DNA from: Micromonospora ferruginea
GTDB lineage: Bacteria > Actinomycetota > Actinomycetes > Mycobacteriales > Micromonosporaceae
Assembly: GCF_013694245.2 (NCBI RefSeq)
Contig: NZ_CP059322.2
Coordinates: 802,001 to 866,000, forward strand
Direction: 5' to 3'
DNA length: 64,000 nucleotides
The position numbers and the translations under genes are program-made. Positions 56,406-64,000 of this stretch are shown piece after piece. Below the pieces are notes generated by a model. That model made no database searches. It saw only the letters and a list, made by a program, of their open reading frames with translations, and had not been told where the DNA came from. Every line of letters begins with the position of its first letter. The stretch's first letter is position 1.

Positions 56406-58409
56406 TCAGTTGAAGCAGTCCTTGACGGTGTTGGCGCAGTTGGTGGGGTCGTTGTCGCTGATGAGGGAGTCGTCGTCGAGCGTGACGTGGCCCTCGTTGT
56501 TGAGGACGCCGCCGGCGACGCGGTGCAGTTTGCTGGTGTCGGTGGCGGTGTTCTTGGTGACGTGGGTCTTGGTCAGGGTGATGGTGGCCTTGTTGTTGAA
56601 GATGCCGCCGCCGTTGAGGGCGGTGTTGCCCTTGACCAGGGTGTCGCGCAGGGTGAGGGCGGCGTTGTCGTCCTCGTCGTGGTCGCGGGTGAGGAAGCCG
56701 TCTTCGATCTTGACGAGCCACTCGCCGTTGTAGATGCCGCCGCCGAAGCGGTTGGCGGTGTTGTCGACGATGACGCTGTCGGAGATGGTGGCGTTGCCTT
56801 CGTCCTTGGTGTTGGGGTAGCCCCAGTGCTTGCCGCCGGTGGTGACGACGCCGCCGCCGTCGCCGTCGGCGTGGTTGCCGGCGATGACGACCTTGTCGAG
56901 GTCGAGGTCGGTGTTCTCGGCGTAGACGCCGCCGCCGTTCTCGCAGGCGGTGTTTCCGGTGATGTGGGTGAAGGAGACGGTGACGTAGCCGCCGCTGCTG
57001 AACAGGCCGCCACCGTTCTTCCCGGCCCGGTTGTTCGACACCGAGGAGTTCTCGCCCTCCTTGCCGCCGTTCTTGCCGTGGTCGGAACCGATGATCTCGA
57101 CCGTCCCGGCCTCGTCGTGCTTGCCCGACGGGACGTAGCTCTGCAGCTCGGTGGCGTCGGCGCCGTGCTTGCCGGAGAGGCCGTTGCCGTTGGCGATACC
57201 GCCACCGTTGCCGCCGGCGGTGTTGTCGTCGACCTTGGTCTCCTCGACCTTGAGGATGCCGCGGTTGAAGATGCCGCCGCCGTCGCCCTGGGCGTGGTTG
57301 TTGACGACCTTGCTCTCCTCCAGCCACACGCGGCCGTAGTTGGCCACCGCGCCGCCGTTGTGCTCGGCGTTGTTGTCGGTGAGCTTGACGTTGGACAGGT
57401 GGGCGCTGCCGCCGCGCTCGACCAGCAGCGCGCCGCCGTCACCCTCGCCCTGCTTCTCGGCACCGTTCTCCGGGCCGGAGACCACGATGGTCGTCGCGGT
57501 CGCGGCCTGCGCCGCCGTGGTGGCCTGCGCCGGAGCGGTGGCCGCCTGCGCCGCGACCGGAGCAGCCGCGACCGGAGCAGCCGCGGCCTGCGCCGCGACC
57601 GGAGCCGGCGCGGCGGCCGCGACCGGAGCGGTGGCCTGGGCCGCGGTGGCGGCCTGCGCCCCCGCGACCGCCGGGGCGGCCGGGGCCGACTGGGCCGCCG
57701 TGCCGTTCGCCGTCGCCGGCGCCATCGGGCCGGGTCCGCCCGGGTACTTGAACTCGGACGCGTTGCCACCCTTGACCGTCAGGTCCTTGAGGGTGAGGTG
57801 CCCGCCGTCGGCGACGCGGAAGATCCGGAAGGTGTCCTCGGCGTCGCGCTCGATGGTGGAGCCGTTGCCCTTGATGGTGACGTCCTGCTTGATCTCGGGC
57901 AGCGCGCCGCCGACCTTGCGGTCCTTGACGCCGAGTTCGTAGGTGCAGTTCTCGGCGAGCTTCAGCGTGCCGCCGTGGTCGCGGTTGGCCAGCTCCAGCG
58001 CGTCGACCAGGGCGTCGTCGTCGCAGGGGACCTCGCGGGCCTTGCCGTGGTCCTCCTCGCCGCCCCACTCGCCCCGGTCCCGGCCCTCCTGGCCCCGGTC
58101 CTTGCCGTCCTTGCCGTACTCGTCACCGCGGTAGTCGTCCTTGCCGTGCTCGTCCTTGCCGTGCTCGTCCTCGGTGGCCTTGTCGCCGCCGTGGTCGTCG
58201 TCGCTGAGCTGCTGCGTGGTCGACCACTTCACGTCGGCGAGCCGGTGCGGACCGGTGACCCCGGTGGTCGCGTAGGCCACGCCGGCGAGGCTGACCGCTC
58301 CGGTCAGGCCCACGACGCCGGTCGCGAGCCAGAGCCGGCGGCGCCGGAGCGGGGAAACGGTCTCGCGGGTGGTGGTGGCGTCATCGTTATTGCGAAGGTA
58401 GTTGGACAT
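56406..58409 (-). CDS. Secreted parallel-beta-helix protein, copy 1
   Basis: A 667-residue protein. A basic start and hydrophobic helix (residues 22-50, LWLATGVVGLTGAVSLAG) act as signal anchor. A His/Asp/Lys-rich region (about 65-135, DEHGKDEHGKDD) may bind metal or be flexible. A beta-helix starts at about 140 with GGALLVERGG, NNAEHNGGAVANYGRVW and AGGNGGGIANGNG repeats, interrupted by an Ala/Pro/Gln-rich insert (about 245-320). The last 208 residues equal those of the neighbouring copy. Polymorphic-outer-membrane-protein-like repeats suggest a surface or matrix protein. Function unknown. Confidence 0.82.
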   Translation of the reverse strand: MSNYLRNNDDATTTRETVSPLRRRRLWLATGVVGLTGAVSLAGVAYATTGVTGPHRLADVKWSTTQQLSDDDHGGDKATEDEHGKDEHGKDDYRGDEYGKDGKDRGQEGRDRGEWGGEEDHGKAREVPCDDDALVDALELANRDHGGTLKLAENCTYELGVKDRKVGGALPEIKQDVTIKGNGSTIERDAEDTFRIFRVADGGHLTLKDLTVKGGNASEFKYPGGPGPMAPATANGTAAQSAPAAPAVAGAQAATAAQATAPVAAAAPAPVAAQAAAAPVAAAPVAAQAATAPAQATTAAQAATATTIVVSGPENGAEKQGEGDGGALLVERGGSAHLSNVKLTDNNAEHNGGAVANYGRVWLEESKVVNNHAQGDGGGIFNRGILKVEETKVDDNTAGGNGGGIANGNGLSGKHGADATELQSYVPSGKHDEAGTVEIIGSDHGKNGGKEGENSSVSNNRAGKNGGGLFSSGGYVTVSFTHITGNTACENGGGVYAENTDLDLDKVVIAGNHADGDGGGVVTTGGKHWGYPNTKDEGNATISDSVIVDNTANRFGGGIYNGEWLVKIEDGFLTRDHDEDDNAALTLRDTLVKGNTALNGGGIFNNKATITLTKTHVTKNTATDTSKLHRVAGGVLNNEGHVTLDDDSLISDNDPTNCANTVKDCFN

Positions 58410-58471
58410 CGGAGCTCTCTGCCCTCTCCTTGTACCTGACAAGGTCGCTTCGCCACAGCGAGGCGGCCTTC

Positions 58472-58490
58472 GCTACAAATCGGTTGTAGC
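58472..58490. promoter_or_regulatory. 19-bp palindrome upstream of beta-helix copy 1
   Basis: GCTACAA-ATCGG-TTGTAGC lies 62 nt before the ATG. The same element, with the flanking TACGGTGT on its far side, occurs before copy 2 at 60408-60426. A shared operator is likely. Confidence 0.6.
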
Positions 58491-58539
58491 TGCTGAACAA
58501 CACCGTATGAGAACCTTCTTCACCCTGTGCCCATATACG

Positions 58540-58564
58540 AAAAAAACCCGCATAAGGGTGCGGG
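58540..58564 (-). terminator. Intrinsic terminator downstream of beta-helix copy 2
   Basis: On the minus strand CCCGCA-CCCTTA-TGCGGG is followed by seven T, a classic rho-independent terminator and unusual for this GC-rich DNA. It lies 117 nt after the copy 2 stop and shields the copy 1 promoter. Confidence 0.8.
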
Positions 58565-58626
58565 CGGGACCGGCGGTCGCAGCGGGGACGGAGGCCCCGG
58601 CGGGGGACACGACGCTCGGAGCGGGC

Positions 58627-58655
58627 CCCTTCCCGCCGGCAGTCGGCGGGAAGGG
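58627..58655 (-). terminator. First terminator hairpin after beta-helix copy 2
   Basis: A 12-bp perfect stem, CCCTTCCCGCCG with CGGCGGGAAGGG, and a 5-nt loop, 26 nt after the copy 2 stop. It forms a tandem with the T-run terminator further on. Confidence 0.7.
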
Positions 58656-58680
58656 ACCTCGGGCTCTATGTGGTGGTGCG

Positions 58681-60345
58681 CTAGTTGAAGCAGTCCTTGA
58701 CGGTGTTGGCGCAGTTGGTGGGGTCGTTGTCGCTGATGAGGGAGTCGTCGTCGAGCGTGACGTGGCCCTCGTTGTTGAGGACGCCGCCGGCGACGCGGTG
58801 CAGTTTGCTGGTGTCGGTGGCGGTGTTCTTGGTGACGTGGGTCTTGGTCAGGGTGATGGTGGCCTTGTTGTTGAAGATGCCGCCGCCGTTGAGGGCGGTG
58901 TTGCCCTTGACCAGGGTGTCGCGCAGGGTGAGGGCGGCGTTGTCGTCCTCGTCGTGGTCGCGGGTGAGGAAGCCGTCTTCGATCTTGACGAGCCACTCGC
59001 CGTTGTAGATGCCGCCGCCGAAGCGGTTGGCGGTGTTGTCGACGATGACGCTGTCGGAGATGGTGGCGTTGCCTTCGTCCTTGGTGTTGGGGTAGCCCCA
59101 GTGCTTGCCGCCGGTGGTGACGACGCCGCCGCCGTCGCCGTCGGCGTGGTTGCCGGCGATGACGACCTTGTCGAGGTCGAGGTCGGTGTTCTCGGCGTAG
59201 ACGCCGCCGCCGTTCTCGCAGGCGGTGTTTCCGGTGATGTGGGTGAAGGAGACGGTGACGTAGCCGCCGCTGCTGAACAGGCCGCCACCGTTCTTCCCGG
59301 CCCGGTTGCCGTCCAGCGTGCTCGGCGACGTGTTCTTGCCGTCCCGGACGCCGACGATCTCCACGGTGCCGGCGTCGCGCCCCCCGTGCCCGCCCATGCC
59401 TAGGGCGGCGAGCGCGACCGGAGCGCCCTGGCCGCGCCGCTCGTCGCTGCCGTTGGCGACACCACCGCCGCTGCCGGCGGCCGTGTTGTCGTCGACGTGC
59501 GACGCCTCGATCGTGAGGAGGCCGTGGTTGACGATGCCGCCGCCGTCGCCCCGCGCGTGGTTGCGGTCCACCGTGCTCTCCGTCAGCCACACCCGGCCGT
59601 AGTTGGCCACCGCGCCGCCGTCGTGCTCGGCGTTGTTGCCGGTGAGCGTGACGTGGGACAGGTGGGCCTTGCCGCCGCGCTCGACCAGCAGCGCGCCGCC
59701 GTCGCCCTCGCCCTCGTCCCGTGCCGGGCCCGACGCGGTCGGGCCGGGGTGCCGCGCCGCGGAGGCGTTACCGCCGGAGACGGTGAGGTCGTCGAGGGTG
59801 AGGTGGCCGCCACCGGCGACGCGGAAGATCCGGAAGGCGTCCTCGGCGTCGCGCGCGATGGTCGAGCCGTTGCCCTGGATGGTGACGTCCTGCCTGATCA
59901 CCGGGAGGCCGCCGCCGACCTCGCGGTCCTTGACCCGCAGCTCGTAGGTGCAGTTCTCGGCGAGCTTCAGGGTGCCACCGTGGTCGCGGTTGGCCAGCTC
60001 CAGCGCGTCGACCAGGGCGTCGTCGTCGCAGGGGATCTCACGGGCCCTGCCGTGCTCCTCCTCGCCGCCCCACTCGCCCCGGCCCCGATCGCCGCCGTCC
60101 TCGCCCGTCCGGTGGTCCCCGTGGGAGTCGCCGCCGGCGTTCTGCGGCGCGGCGGCGCGGTTGTCCGCCACCCGCTCCGGCCCGCCGGCCTTGTCGTCGC
60201 GGGCGGCGAGGCCACCGAGCGCCGCCAGGCCGACGACGCCGGTCAGCCCGGCCACCCCGGTGGCGACCCAGAGCGCCCGCCGCCTGCCGGTCGGCGGGGT
60301 CGTGGCCGGCGCGTCGCCGTCGGGTGTCGTTACCTCGTTGGACAT
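58681..60345 (-). CDS. Secreted parallel-beta-helix protein, copy 2
   Basis: A 554-residue paralogue of the gene at 56406-58409. It has the same plan: signal anchor (residues 22-48), a shorter charged region, the conserved REIPCDDDALVDALELAN start of the ordered part, then beta-helix repeats, without the Ala/Pro/Gln insert. Residues about 347-554 are identical to copy 1. GGAAGG precedes the ATG by 5 nt. It has its own promoter region and terminators, so both copies are expressed separately. Function unknown. Confidence 0.82.
   Translation of the reverse strand: MSNEVTTPDGDAPATTPPTGRRRALWVATGVAGLTGVVGLAALGGLAARDDKAGGPERVADNRAAAPQNAGGDSHGDHRTGEDGGDRGRGEWGGEEEHGRAREIPCDDDALVDALELANRDHGGTLKLAENCTYELRVKDREVGGGLPVIRQDVTIQGNGSTIARDAEDAFRIFRVAGGGHLTLDDLTVSGGNASAARHPGPTASGPARDEGEGDGGALLVERGGKAHLSHVTLTGNNAEHDGGAVANYGRVWLTESTVDRNHARGDGGGIVNHGLLTIEASHVDDNTAAGSGGGVANGSDERRGQGAPVALAALGMGGHGGRDAGTVEIVGVRDGKNTSPSTLDGNRAGKNGGGLFSSGGYVTVSFTHITGNTACENGGGVYAENTDLDLDKVVIAGNHADGDGGGVVTTGGKHWGYPNTKDEGNATISDSVIVDNTANRFGGGIYNGEWLVKIEDGFLTRDHDEDDNAALTLRDTLVKGNTALNGGGIFNNKATITLTKTHVTKNTATDTSKLHRVAGGVLNNEGHVTLDDDSLISDNDPTNCANTVKDCFN
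58684..59308. repeat. 625-bp block repeated, apparently exactly, at 56409-57033
   Basis: The 3' parts of the two beta-helix genes read the same base for base (offset 2275) from just before the stop codons to CCCGGCCCGGTTG, after which the genes diverge at once. This is the mark of recent gene conversion or duplication with selection on one end. Confidence 0.88.
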
Positions 60346-60407
60346 GAGAGCCTTCCGCCCTTTCGGTTCTCCCCAAACGGATCGGATCGCCCCAGAGGGA
60401 GCGAGCG

Positions 60408-60426
60408 GCTACAAACGGGTGGTAGC
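60408..60426. promoter_or_regulatory. 19-bp palindrome upstream of beta-helix copy 2
   Basis: GCTACAAACGGGTGGTAGC, 62 nt before the ATG, the same distance as in copy 1. Two positions spoil the symmetry. It is flanked on the far side by the same TACGGTGT motif. Confidence 0.55.
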
Positions 60427-60504
60427 CCCTGATCGACACCGTAGAAGAAGGATCCTCGCGAGAAGGTCTTATCCGAAGAAACTACGCAAAGATGATGGAA
60501 AGCG

Positions 60505-60539
60505 GGCGGGCCTGCACCGGAGACTGGTGCGGGCCCGCC
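60505..60539 (-). terminator. Terminator of the aminopeptidase P gene
   Basis: GGCGGGCC/GGCCCGCC and, after one mismatch, GCACC/GGTGC pair around a 7-nt loop. It lies 26 nt after the pepP stop on the minus strand and is followed by TTTCC. Confidence 0.7.
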
Positions 60540-60564
60540 GAAGACGTCGGTCGGTCCGGGAGAC

Positions 60565-62040
60565 TCAGCCGGGCAGGCGCGGACCCGCCTCACGCTGCTC
60601 GGCCAGCCAGGTCTCCACCTCGTCGGAACCCCGCGGCAGGCCCGCCGAGAGGTTCACCGGACCGTCGGCGGTCACCAGGATGTCGTCCTCGATCCGCACG
60701 CCGATGCCGCGCAGCTCCTCCGGGACCAGCTCGTCCTCCGGCTGGAAGTAGAGCCCCGGCTCGACGGTCAGCACGTAGCCCTCGCCGAGCGGCCCGTCGC
60801 GGTAGGTCTCCTTGCGGGCGTTGGCGCAGTCGTGCACGTCGAGGCCGAGCATGTGGCTGGTGCCGTGCAGCGTCCAGCGGCGGTAGACCGTGGAGGCCGG
60901 GTCCATCGCCTCGTCCACGCTCACCGGCAGCAGCCCGAGATCCTTGAGCGCCTCGGCCAGCACCCGCATCGAGGCCAGGTGGACGTCGCGGAACCCCACC
61001 CCGGGCCTGCACATGTCGATGCCAGCCTGCTGGGCGGCGTGGACCGCGTCGTAGACCTGCCGCTGCAACGGGGTGAACCGGCCGTCGACCGGCAGCACCC
61101 GGGTCACGTCGGCGGTGTAGAGGTTGCGGTTCTCCACCCCCATGTCCATCAGCAGCAGGTCACCCGGACGGGTGGCGCCGTGGTTGTGCACCCAGTGCAG
61201 GATCGTGGCGTGCTCGCCGGCCCCGACGATCGAGCCGTAGCCGACCTCGTTGCCGTCGTGCCGGGCACGCAGCGCGAAGACGCCCTCCAGCAGCCGCTCC
61301 GAGATCGCCCGGTCGGCCGGCAGCACCCGCGCCACGTCCTCGAAGCCGCGCACCGTCGCGTCGCACGCCTCCTGGAGCTGCGCGATCTCCCACTCGTCCT
61401 TGACCAGCTTCAGCTCGGAGATCGCGATGGCCAGCTCGCGGTCGCGACCCGGCTGGCCCTCGGCCCGCGGCCCGTCGTGGCGGCGCACCGCGGCGTCCAC
61501 CCGGGCGTCGAAGCCGCGCAGCACCCGGGTCCGCCCCGGGGCCAGGTCGGCCAGCGCCGCGTCCAGCTCGCTCAGGTCGGCGGTCGGCAGGCCCAGCTCG
61601 GTCGACTTCTCGCGCAACGTCGGCCGGCGGCCCACCCACAGCTCGCCGTGGCGGCTGCGGAAGAACTCGTCGGTCGCCCGCGACGACCGCGGCCGCATGA
61701 ACAGCGTGGCCTCGCCGCCCGGCCGCAGCACCAGGACGCTGTCGGGCTCCATGTCGCCGGTCAGGTACGCGAAGTCGCTGCCCGGCCGGAACCGGTGGTC
61801 GGTGTCGTTGGCGCGGACCTTCTCGTTGCCGGTGGGGATGACGAGCGTCTCGCCCGGGAACGCCTCGGCCAGCGCGGCCCGCCGCTTGGCGTGGTTGGGC
61901 ACCTCCGCGCGGGGGGTGACCGGCAGCTCGGTGTCCCGCCAGCCCTGCCGCATGAACGACAGGAACGCCTCCGGGAAGTCCGGGTCGTGCGACTCCGTGC
62001 CGTCCGCCGGCTTGCCCTGCTGCGTCCGCTCCTCGGCCAT
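60565..62040 (-). CDS. pepP: Xaa-Pro aminopeptidase (aminopeptidase P)
   Basis: A 491-residue M24 metallopeptidase that removes an N-terminal residue before proline. The N-terminal domain (about 45-190) includes RFRPGSDFAYLTGDMEPDS. The catalytic pita-bread domain has metal ligands Asp in LLMDMGVENRN and LYTADVTRV, His in HGTSHMLGLDVHD, Glu in LTVEPGLYF and Glu in GVRIEDDILV. ATG 62040 follows GAGGGGCGGATC. It is cytosolic and slightly longer than E. coli PepP because of the N-terminal extension. Confidence 0.94.
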   Translation of the reverse strand: MAEERTQQGKPADGTESHDPDFPEAFLSFMRQGWRDTELPVTPRAEVPNHAKRRAALAEAFPGETLVIPTGNEKVRANDTDHRFRPGSDFAYLTGDMEPDSVLVLRPGGEATLFMRPRSSRATDEFFRSRHGELWVGRRPTLREKSTELGLPTADLSELDAALADLAPGRTRVLRGFDARVDAAVRRHDGPRAEGQPGRDRELAIAISELKLVKDEWEIAQLQEACDATVRGFEDVARVLPADRAISERLLEGVFALRARHDGNEVGYGSIVGAGEHATILHWVHNHGATRPGDLLLMDMGVENRNLYTADVTRVLPVDGRFTPLQRQVYDAVHAAQQAGIDMCRPGVGFRDVHLASMRVLAEALKDLGLLPVSVDEAMDPASTVYRRWTLHGTSHMLGLDVHDCANARKETYRDGPLGEGYVLTVEPGLYFQPEDELVPEELRGIGVRIEDDILVTADGPVNLSAGLPRGSDEVETWLAEQREAGPRLPG

Positions 62041-62153
62041 GATCCGCCCCTCCCTGAGCCTCGTCGCTGGTCCCGACGGTACCGCGCGCACGACGGCGGG
62101 GAGTGCCTGCGGTGCCGCGACGGCGGCTTCCGGCGCGTGGAAAGATGGCCGTC

Positions 62154-64000
62154 ATGTGCGGACTCCTGGCCTTCTTCAGCGCGCGCGGCGACGCCGCCGC
62201 CCACCGCGACCACATCGCCGGCGCACTGGAGTGCCTGCACCACCGGGGCCCGGACGAGACCGGGGTCGAGGTGGTCGGCGACGCCTCCGGCCGGTACGCG
62301 GACGGCGTGTTCGCGCACAAGCGGCTGGCGATCATCGACGTGGCGCTCAGCCACGAGCCCCTGCCCTACGCGGGCGGGCGCTACCTGCTCACCTTCAACG
62401 GCGAGATCTACAACTACATCGAGCTGCGCGACGAGCTGATCCGCGACTACGGCGCCCAGTTCGCCACCAACGGCGACGGCGAGGTGATCGTCGCCGGCTA
62501 CCACTACTGGGGTGAGCAGGTGCTCACCCGGCTGCGCGGCATGTTCGCCTTCGTGATCTGGGACCGGCAGGAGCGGCGGGCGTTCGGCGCCCGGGACTAC
62601 TTCGGCATCAAGCCGCTGCACTACCTCCAGACCCAGGACGGCCTCTACCTGGCCTCGGAGAAGAAGGCGCTGCTGCCGTTCGCGCACTCCGCCTACCAGG
62701 GCGACGCGGGGATCGACACCGCGAACCTGAGCCACTACCTGACCCTGCAGTACGTCCCGGAGCCGGGCACGCTGCACAAGGGCATCAGCCGGATCGGCTC
62801 GGGGGAGTACCTGACCTGGAGCCCGGACGGCCGGATCGACGTGCGCCGCTGGTACCGGCCGGTGTTCCGGCCCGCCCCGGTCCCGGACGAGCAGCGGCTC
62901 TACCACGACATCCGGGAGACGCTGCGGGAGAGCGTCCGGATGCACATGCGCTCGGACGTGCCGGTCGGCTCGTTCCTGTCCAGCGGCATCGACTCCACCG
63001 CGGTGGTGGCGCTGGCCCGCGAGTTCAACCCGAACATCCTCACCTTCACCGTCGGCTACGACGTGCCCGGCTACTCCGAGATCGACGTGGCCCAGGAGTC
63101 GGCCCGGCACCTCGACGTGACCACCATCCCGACCAAGATCGGGCCGCAGGACATGATCGACGCGCTGCCGAAGATCGTCTGGCACCTGGACGACCCGGTC
63201 GCCGACCCGGCCCTGGTGCCGCTCTACTTCGTGGCGAAGAAGGCCGCCGAGCACGTCACCGTGGTGCTCTCCGGCGAGGGCGCGGACGAGTTCTTCGGCG
63301 GCTACACGATCTACCGCGAGCCGCTCTCGCTGAGCAGTGTGAACGGCCTGCCGGACGGCGTGCAGAAGGGCCTGCGGGCGGTCTCCCGGGCGATCCCGCA
63401 GGGGGTCAAGGGCAAGAGCTTCCTGGAGCGCGGCACCACCCCGATCGAGGAGCGCTACTACGGCAACGCCCGGATGTTCACCGAGGAGGAGAAGCAGCAC
63501 CTGCTGCGCCGCTACGACCCCTCGGTGCGCTACACCGACGTGACCGCGCCGATCTACGCCGAGTGCACCGAGCTGGACGACGTCACCAAGATGCAGTACG
63601 TCGACCTCTACACCTGGCTGCGCGGCGACATCCTGGTCAAGGCGGACCGGATCTCGATGGCGCACTCGCTGGAGGTGCGGGTGCCGTTCCTGGACCGGGA
63701 GGTGTTCGACGTCGCCGCCGGCATCCCGGTCGACCTGAAGCTGCCGCCGCGCTCCGAGGCCACCAAGTACGCCATGCGCCAGGCGCTGCAGGGCGTGGTG
63801 CCGCCGGCCATCGTCAACCGCAAGAAGCTGGGCTTCCCGACCCCGACCCGGGTCTGGCTGCGCGGCGAGATGTACGAGTGGGCCCGGCACGTGCTGGCCA
63901 CCTCCGGCGCGGGCGACCTGATCGACCTGTCGTACGCGATGCGGCTGCTGGAGGAGCACAAGCGGGAGGAGGCGGACCACTCCCGCAAGGTGTGGACCGT
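62154..64000 (+). CDS. asnB: Asparagine synthase, glutamine-hydrolysing (C-terminus outside window)
   Basis: The first 615 residues of an AsnB enzyme. Met-Cys-Gly at the start gives the nucleophilic Cys2 of the glutaminase domain (HHRGPDETG, LLTFNGEIYNY and NGDGEVIVAGYHYWGE follow). The synthetase domain has the pyrophosphate loop as FLSSGIDSTAVVAL and the ATP/Asp site in VVLSGEGADEFFGGY. It makes asparagine or amidates another carboxylate, using glutamine and ATP. Only about the last 5% is likely missing. It is divergent from pepP, with 113 nt between the starts. Confidence 0.94.
   Translation, partial: MCGLLAFFSARGDAAAHRDHIAGALECLHHRGPDETGVEVVGDASGRYADGVFAHKRLAIIDVALSHEPLPYAGGRYLLTFNGEIYNYIELRDELIRDYGAQFATNGDGEVIVAGYHYWGEQVLTRLRGMFAFVIWDRQERRAFGARDYFGIKPLHYLQTQDGLYLASEKKALLPFAHSAYQGDAGIDTANLSHYLTLQYVPEPGTLHKGISRIGSGEYLTWSPDGRIDVRRWYRPVFRPAPVPDEQRLYHDIRETLRESVRMHMRSDVPVGSFLSSGIDSTAVVALAREFNPNILTFTVGYDVPGYSEIDVAQESARHLDVTTIPTKIGPQDMIDALPKIVWHLDDPVADPALVPLYFVAKKAAEHVTVVLSGEGADEFFGGYTIYREPLSLSSVNGLPDGVQKGLRAVSRAIPQGVKGKSFLERGTTPIEERYYGNARMFTEEEKQHLLRRYDPSVRYTDVTAPIYAECTELDDVTKMQYVDLYTWLRGDILVKADRISMAHSLEVRVPFLDREVFDVAAGIPVDLKLPPRSEATKYAMRQALQGVVPPAIVNRKKLGFPTPTRVWLRGEMYEWARHVLATSGAGDLIDLSYAMRLLEEHKREEADHSRKVWT

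Noticed and set aside
58502..58680. Extra gene between the twin beta-helix genes
   Set aside because: The plus-strand frame starting at 58402 is antisense to copy 2 and lies over two terminators; it has no ribosome site or family likeness.

Overview
The window is high-GC actinobacterial chromosome, most probably from a Micromonosporaceae member (Micromonospora/Salinispora type). The evidence is strong GC3 bias, frequent GTG starts, ATGA/GTGA gene overlaps, a sufR-sufBD-Rieske-sufCSUT operon beside ctaA, a conservon (cvnABCD), an acVLRF1 factor, DUF2630 and GPP34 genes, and actinobacterial aconitase control by an AcnR-type TetR repressor. About 60 protein genes can be supported. I see no rRNA, tRNA, CRISPR array, transposase or phage gene, so this is core-like chromosome with accessory islands.

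Layout. 1-1.6 kb: the start of a beta-helix protein and heme A synthase ctaA. 1.6-8.4 kb: the SUF iron-sulfur operon with its repressor, closed by a strong hairpin. 8.7-20.5 kb: LysE exporter, acVLRF1, secreted RCC1-repeat protein, zinc metallopeptidase, ABC-F with a tiny leader ORF, CadD exporter, small HTH protein, enoyl-CoA hydratase, ABC exporter and a membrane NACHT NTPase. 20.5-24.1 kb: a leftward, mostly overlapping set whose first three genes are a TIGR04222-type membrane protein ending in a Cys/Gly tail, a DUF692 (MNIO) enzyme and a small partner, followed by an SDR and Mug glycosylase. 24.2-27.8 kb: acnR, nitrilase, a HAD protein without its nucleophile, RIO-like kinase and DUF2630. 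28.1-31.9 kb: a three-gene terpenoid operon (P450, class I and class II cyclases). 32.0-36.4 kb: conservon cvnABCD plus a GNAT gene. 36.4-50.7 kb: LysR/SDR pair, aconitase, VOC, DedA, a C39-like protease, hydrolases, an APC permease and GPP34. 50.8-56.3 kb: a 1832-residue amylase-pullulanase. 56.4-60.3 kb: twin secreted beta-helix proteins sharing an apparently identical 625-bp 3' block. 60.5-64 kb: aminopeptidase P and an asparagine synthase cut by the window edge.

How the parts connect. The SUF operon supplies Fe-S clusters and aconitase is a major Fe-S enzyme. AcnR (24.2-24.8 kb) and acn (39-42 kb) are about 17 kb apart, but a near-identical 22-bp palindrome occurs at both promoters. The terpenoid operon runs straight into the conservon, whose own promoter overlaps the last cyclase stop codon. 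Many single genes have a TANNNT -10 box 6-8 nt before the start codon, which predicts leaderless mRNAs.

Best candidate for an undescribed system: the MNIO (DUF692) / Cys-tail membrane protein / partner operon at 21.9-24.1 kb. Next are the DxDTT-type diterpene operon, the membrane NACHT protein and the converted twin beta-helix genes. Two dispersed palindromic repeat families (a 48-bp GATCTTGG...CCAAGATC element and a GTTAA(C/G)-GGGGCCCC element) also recur.
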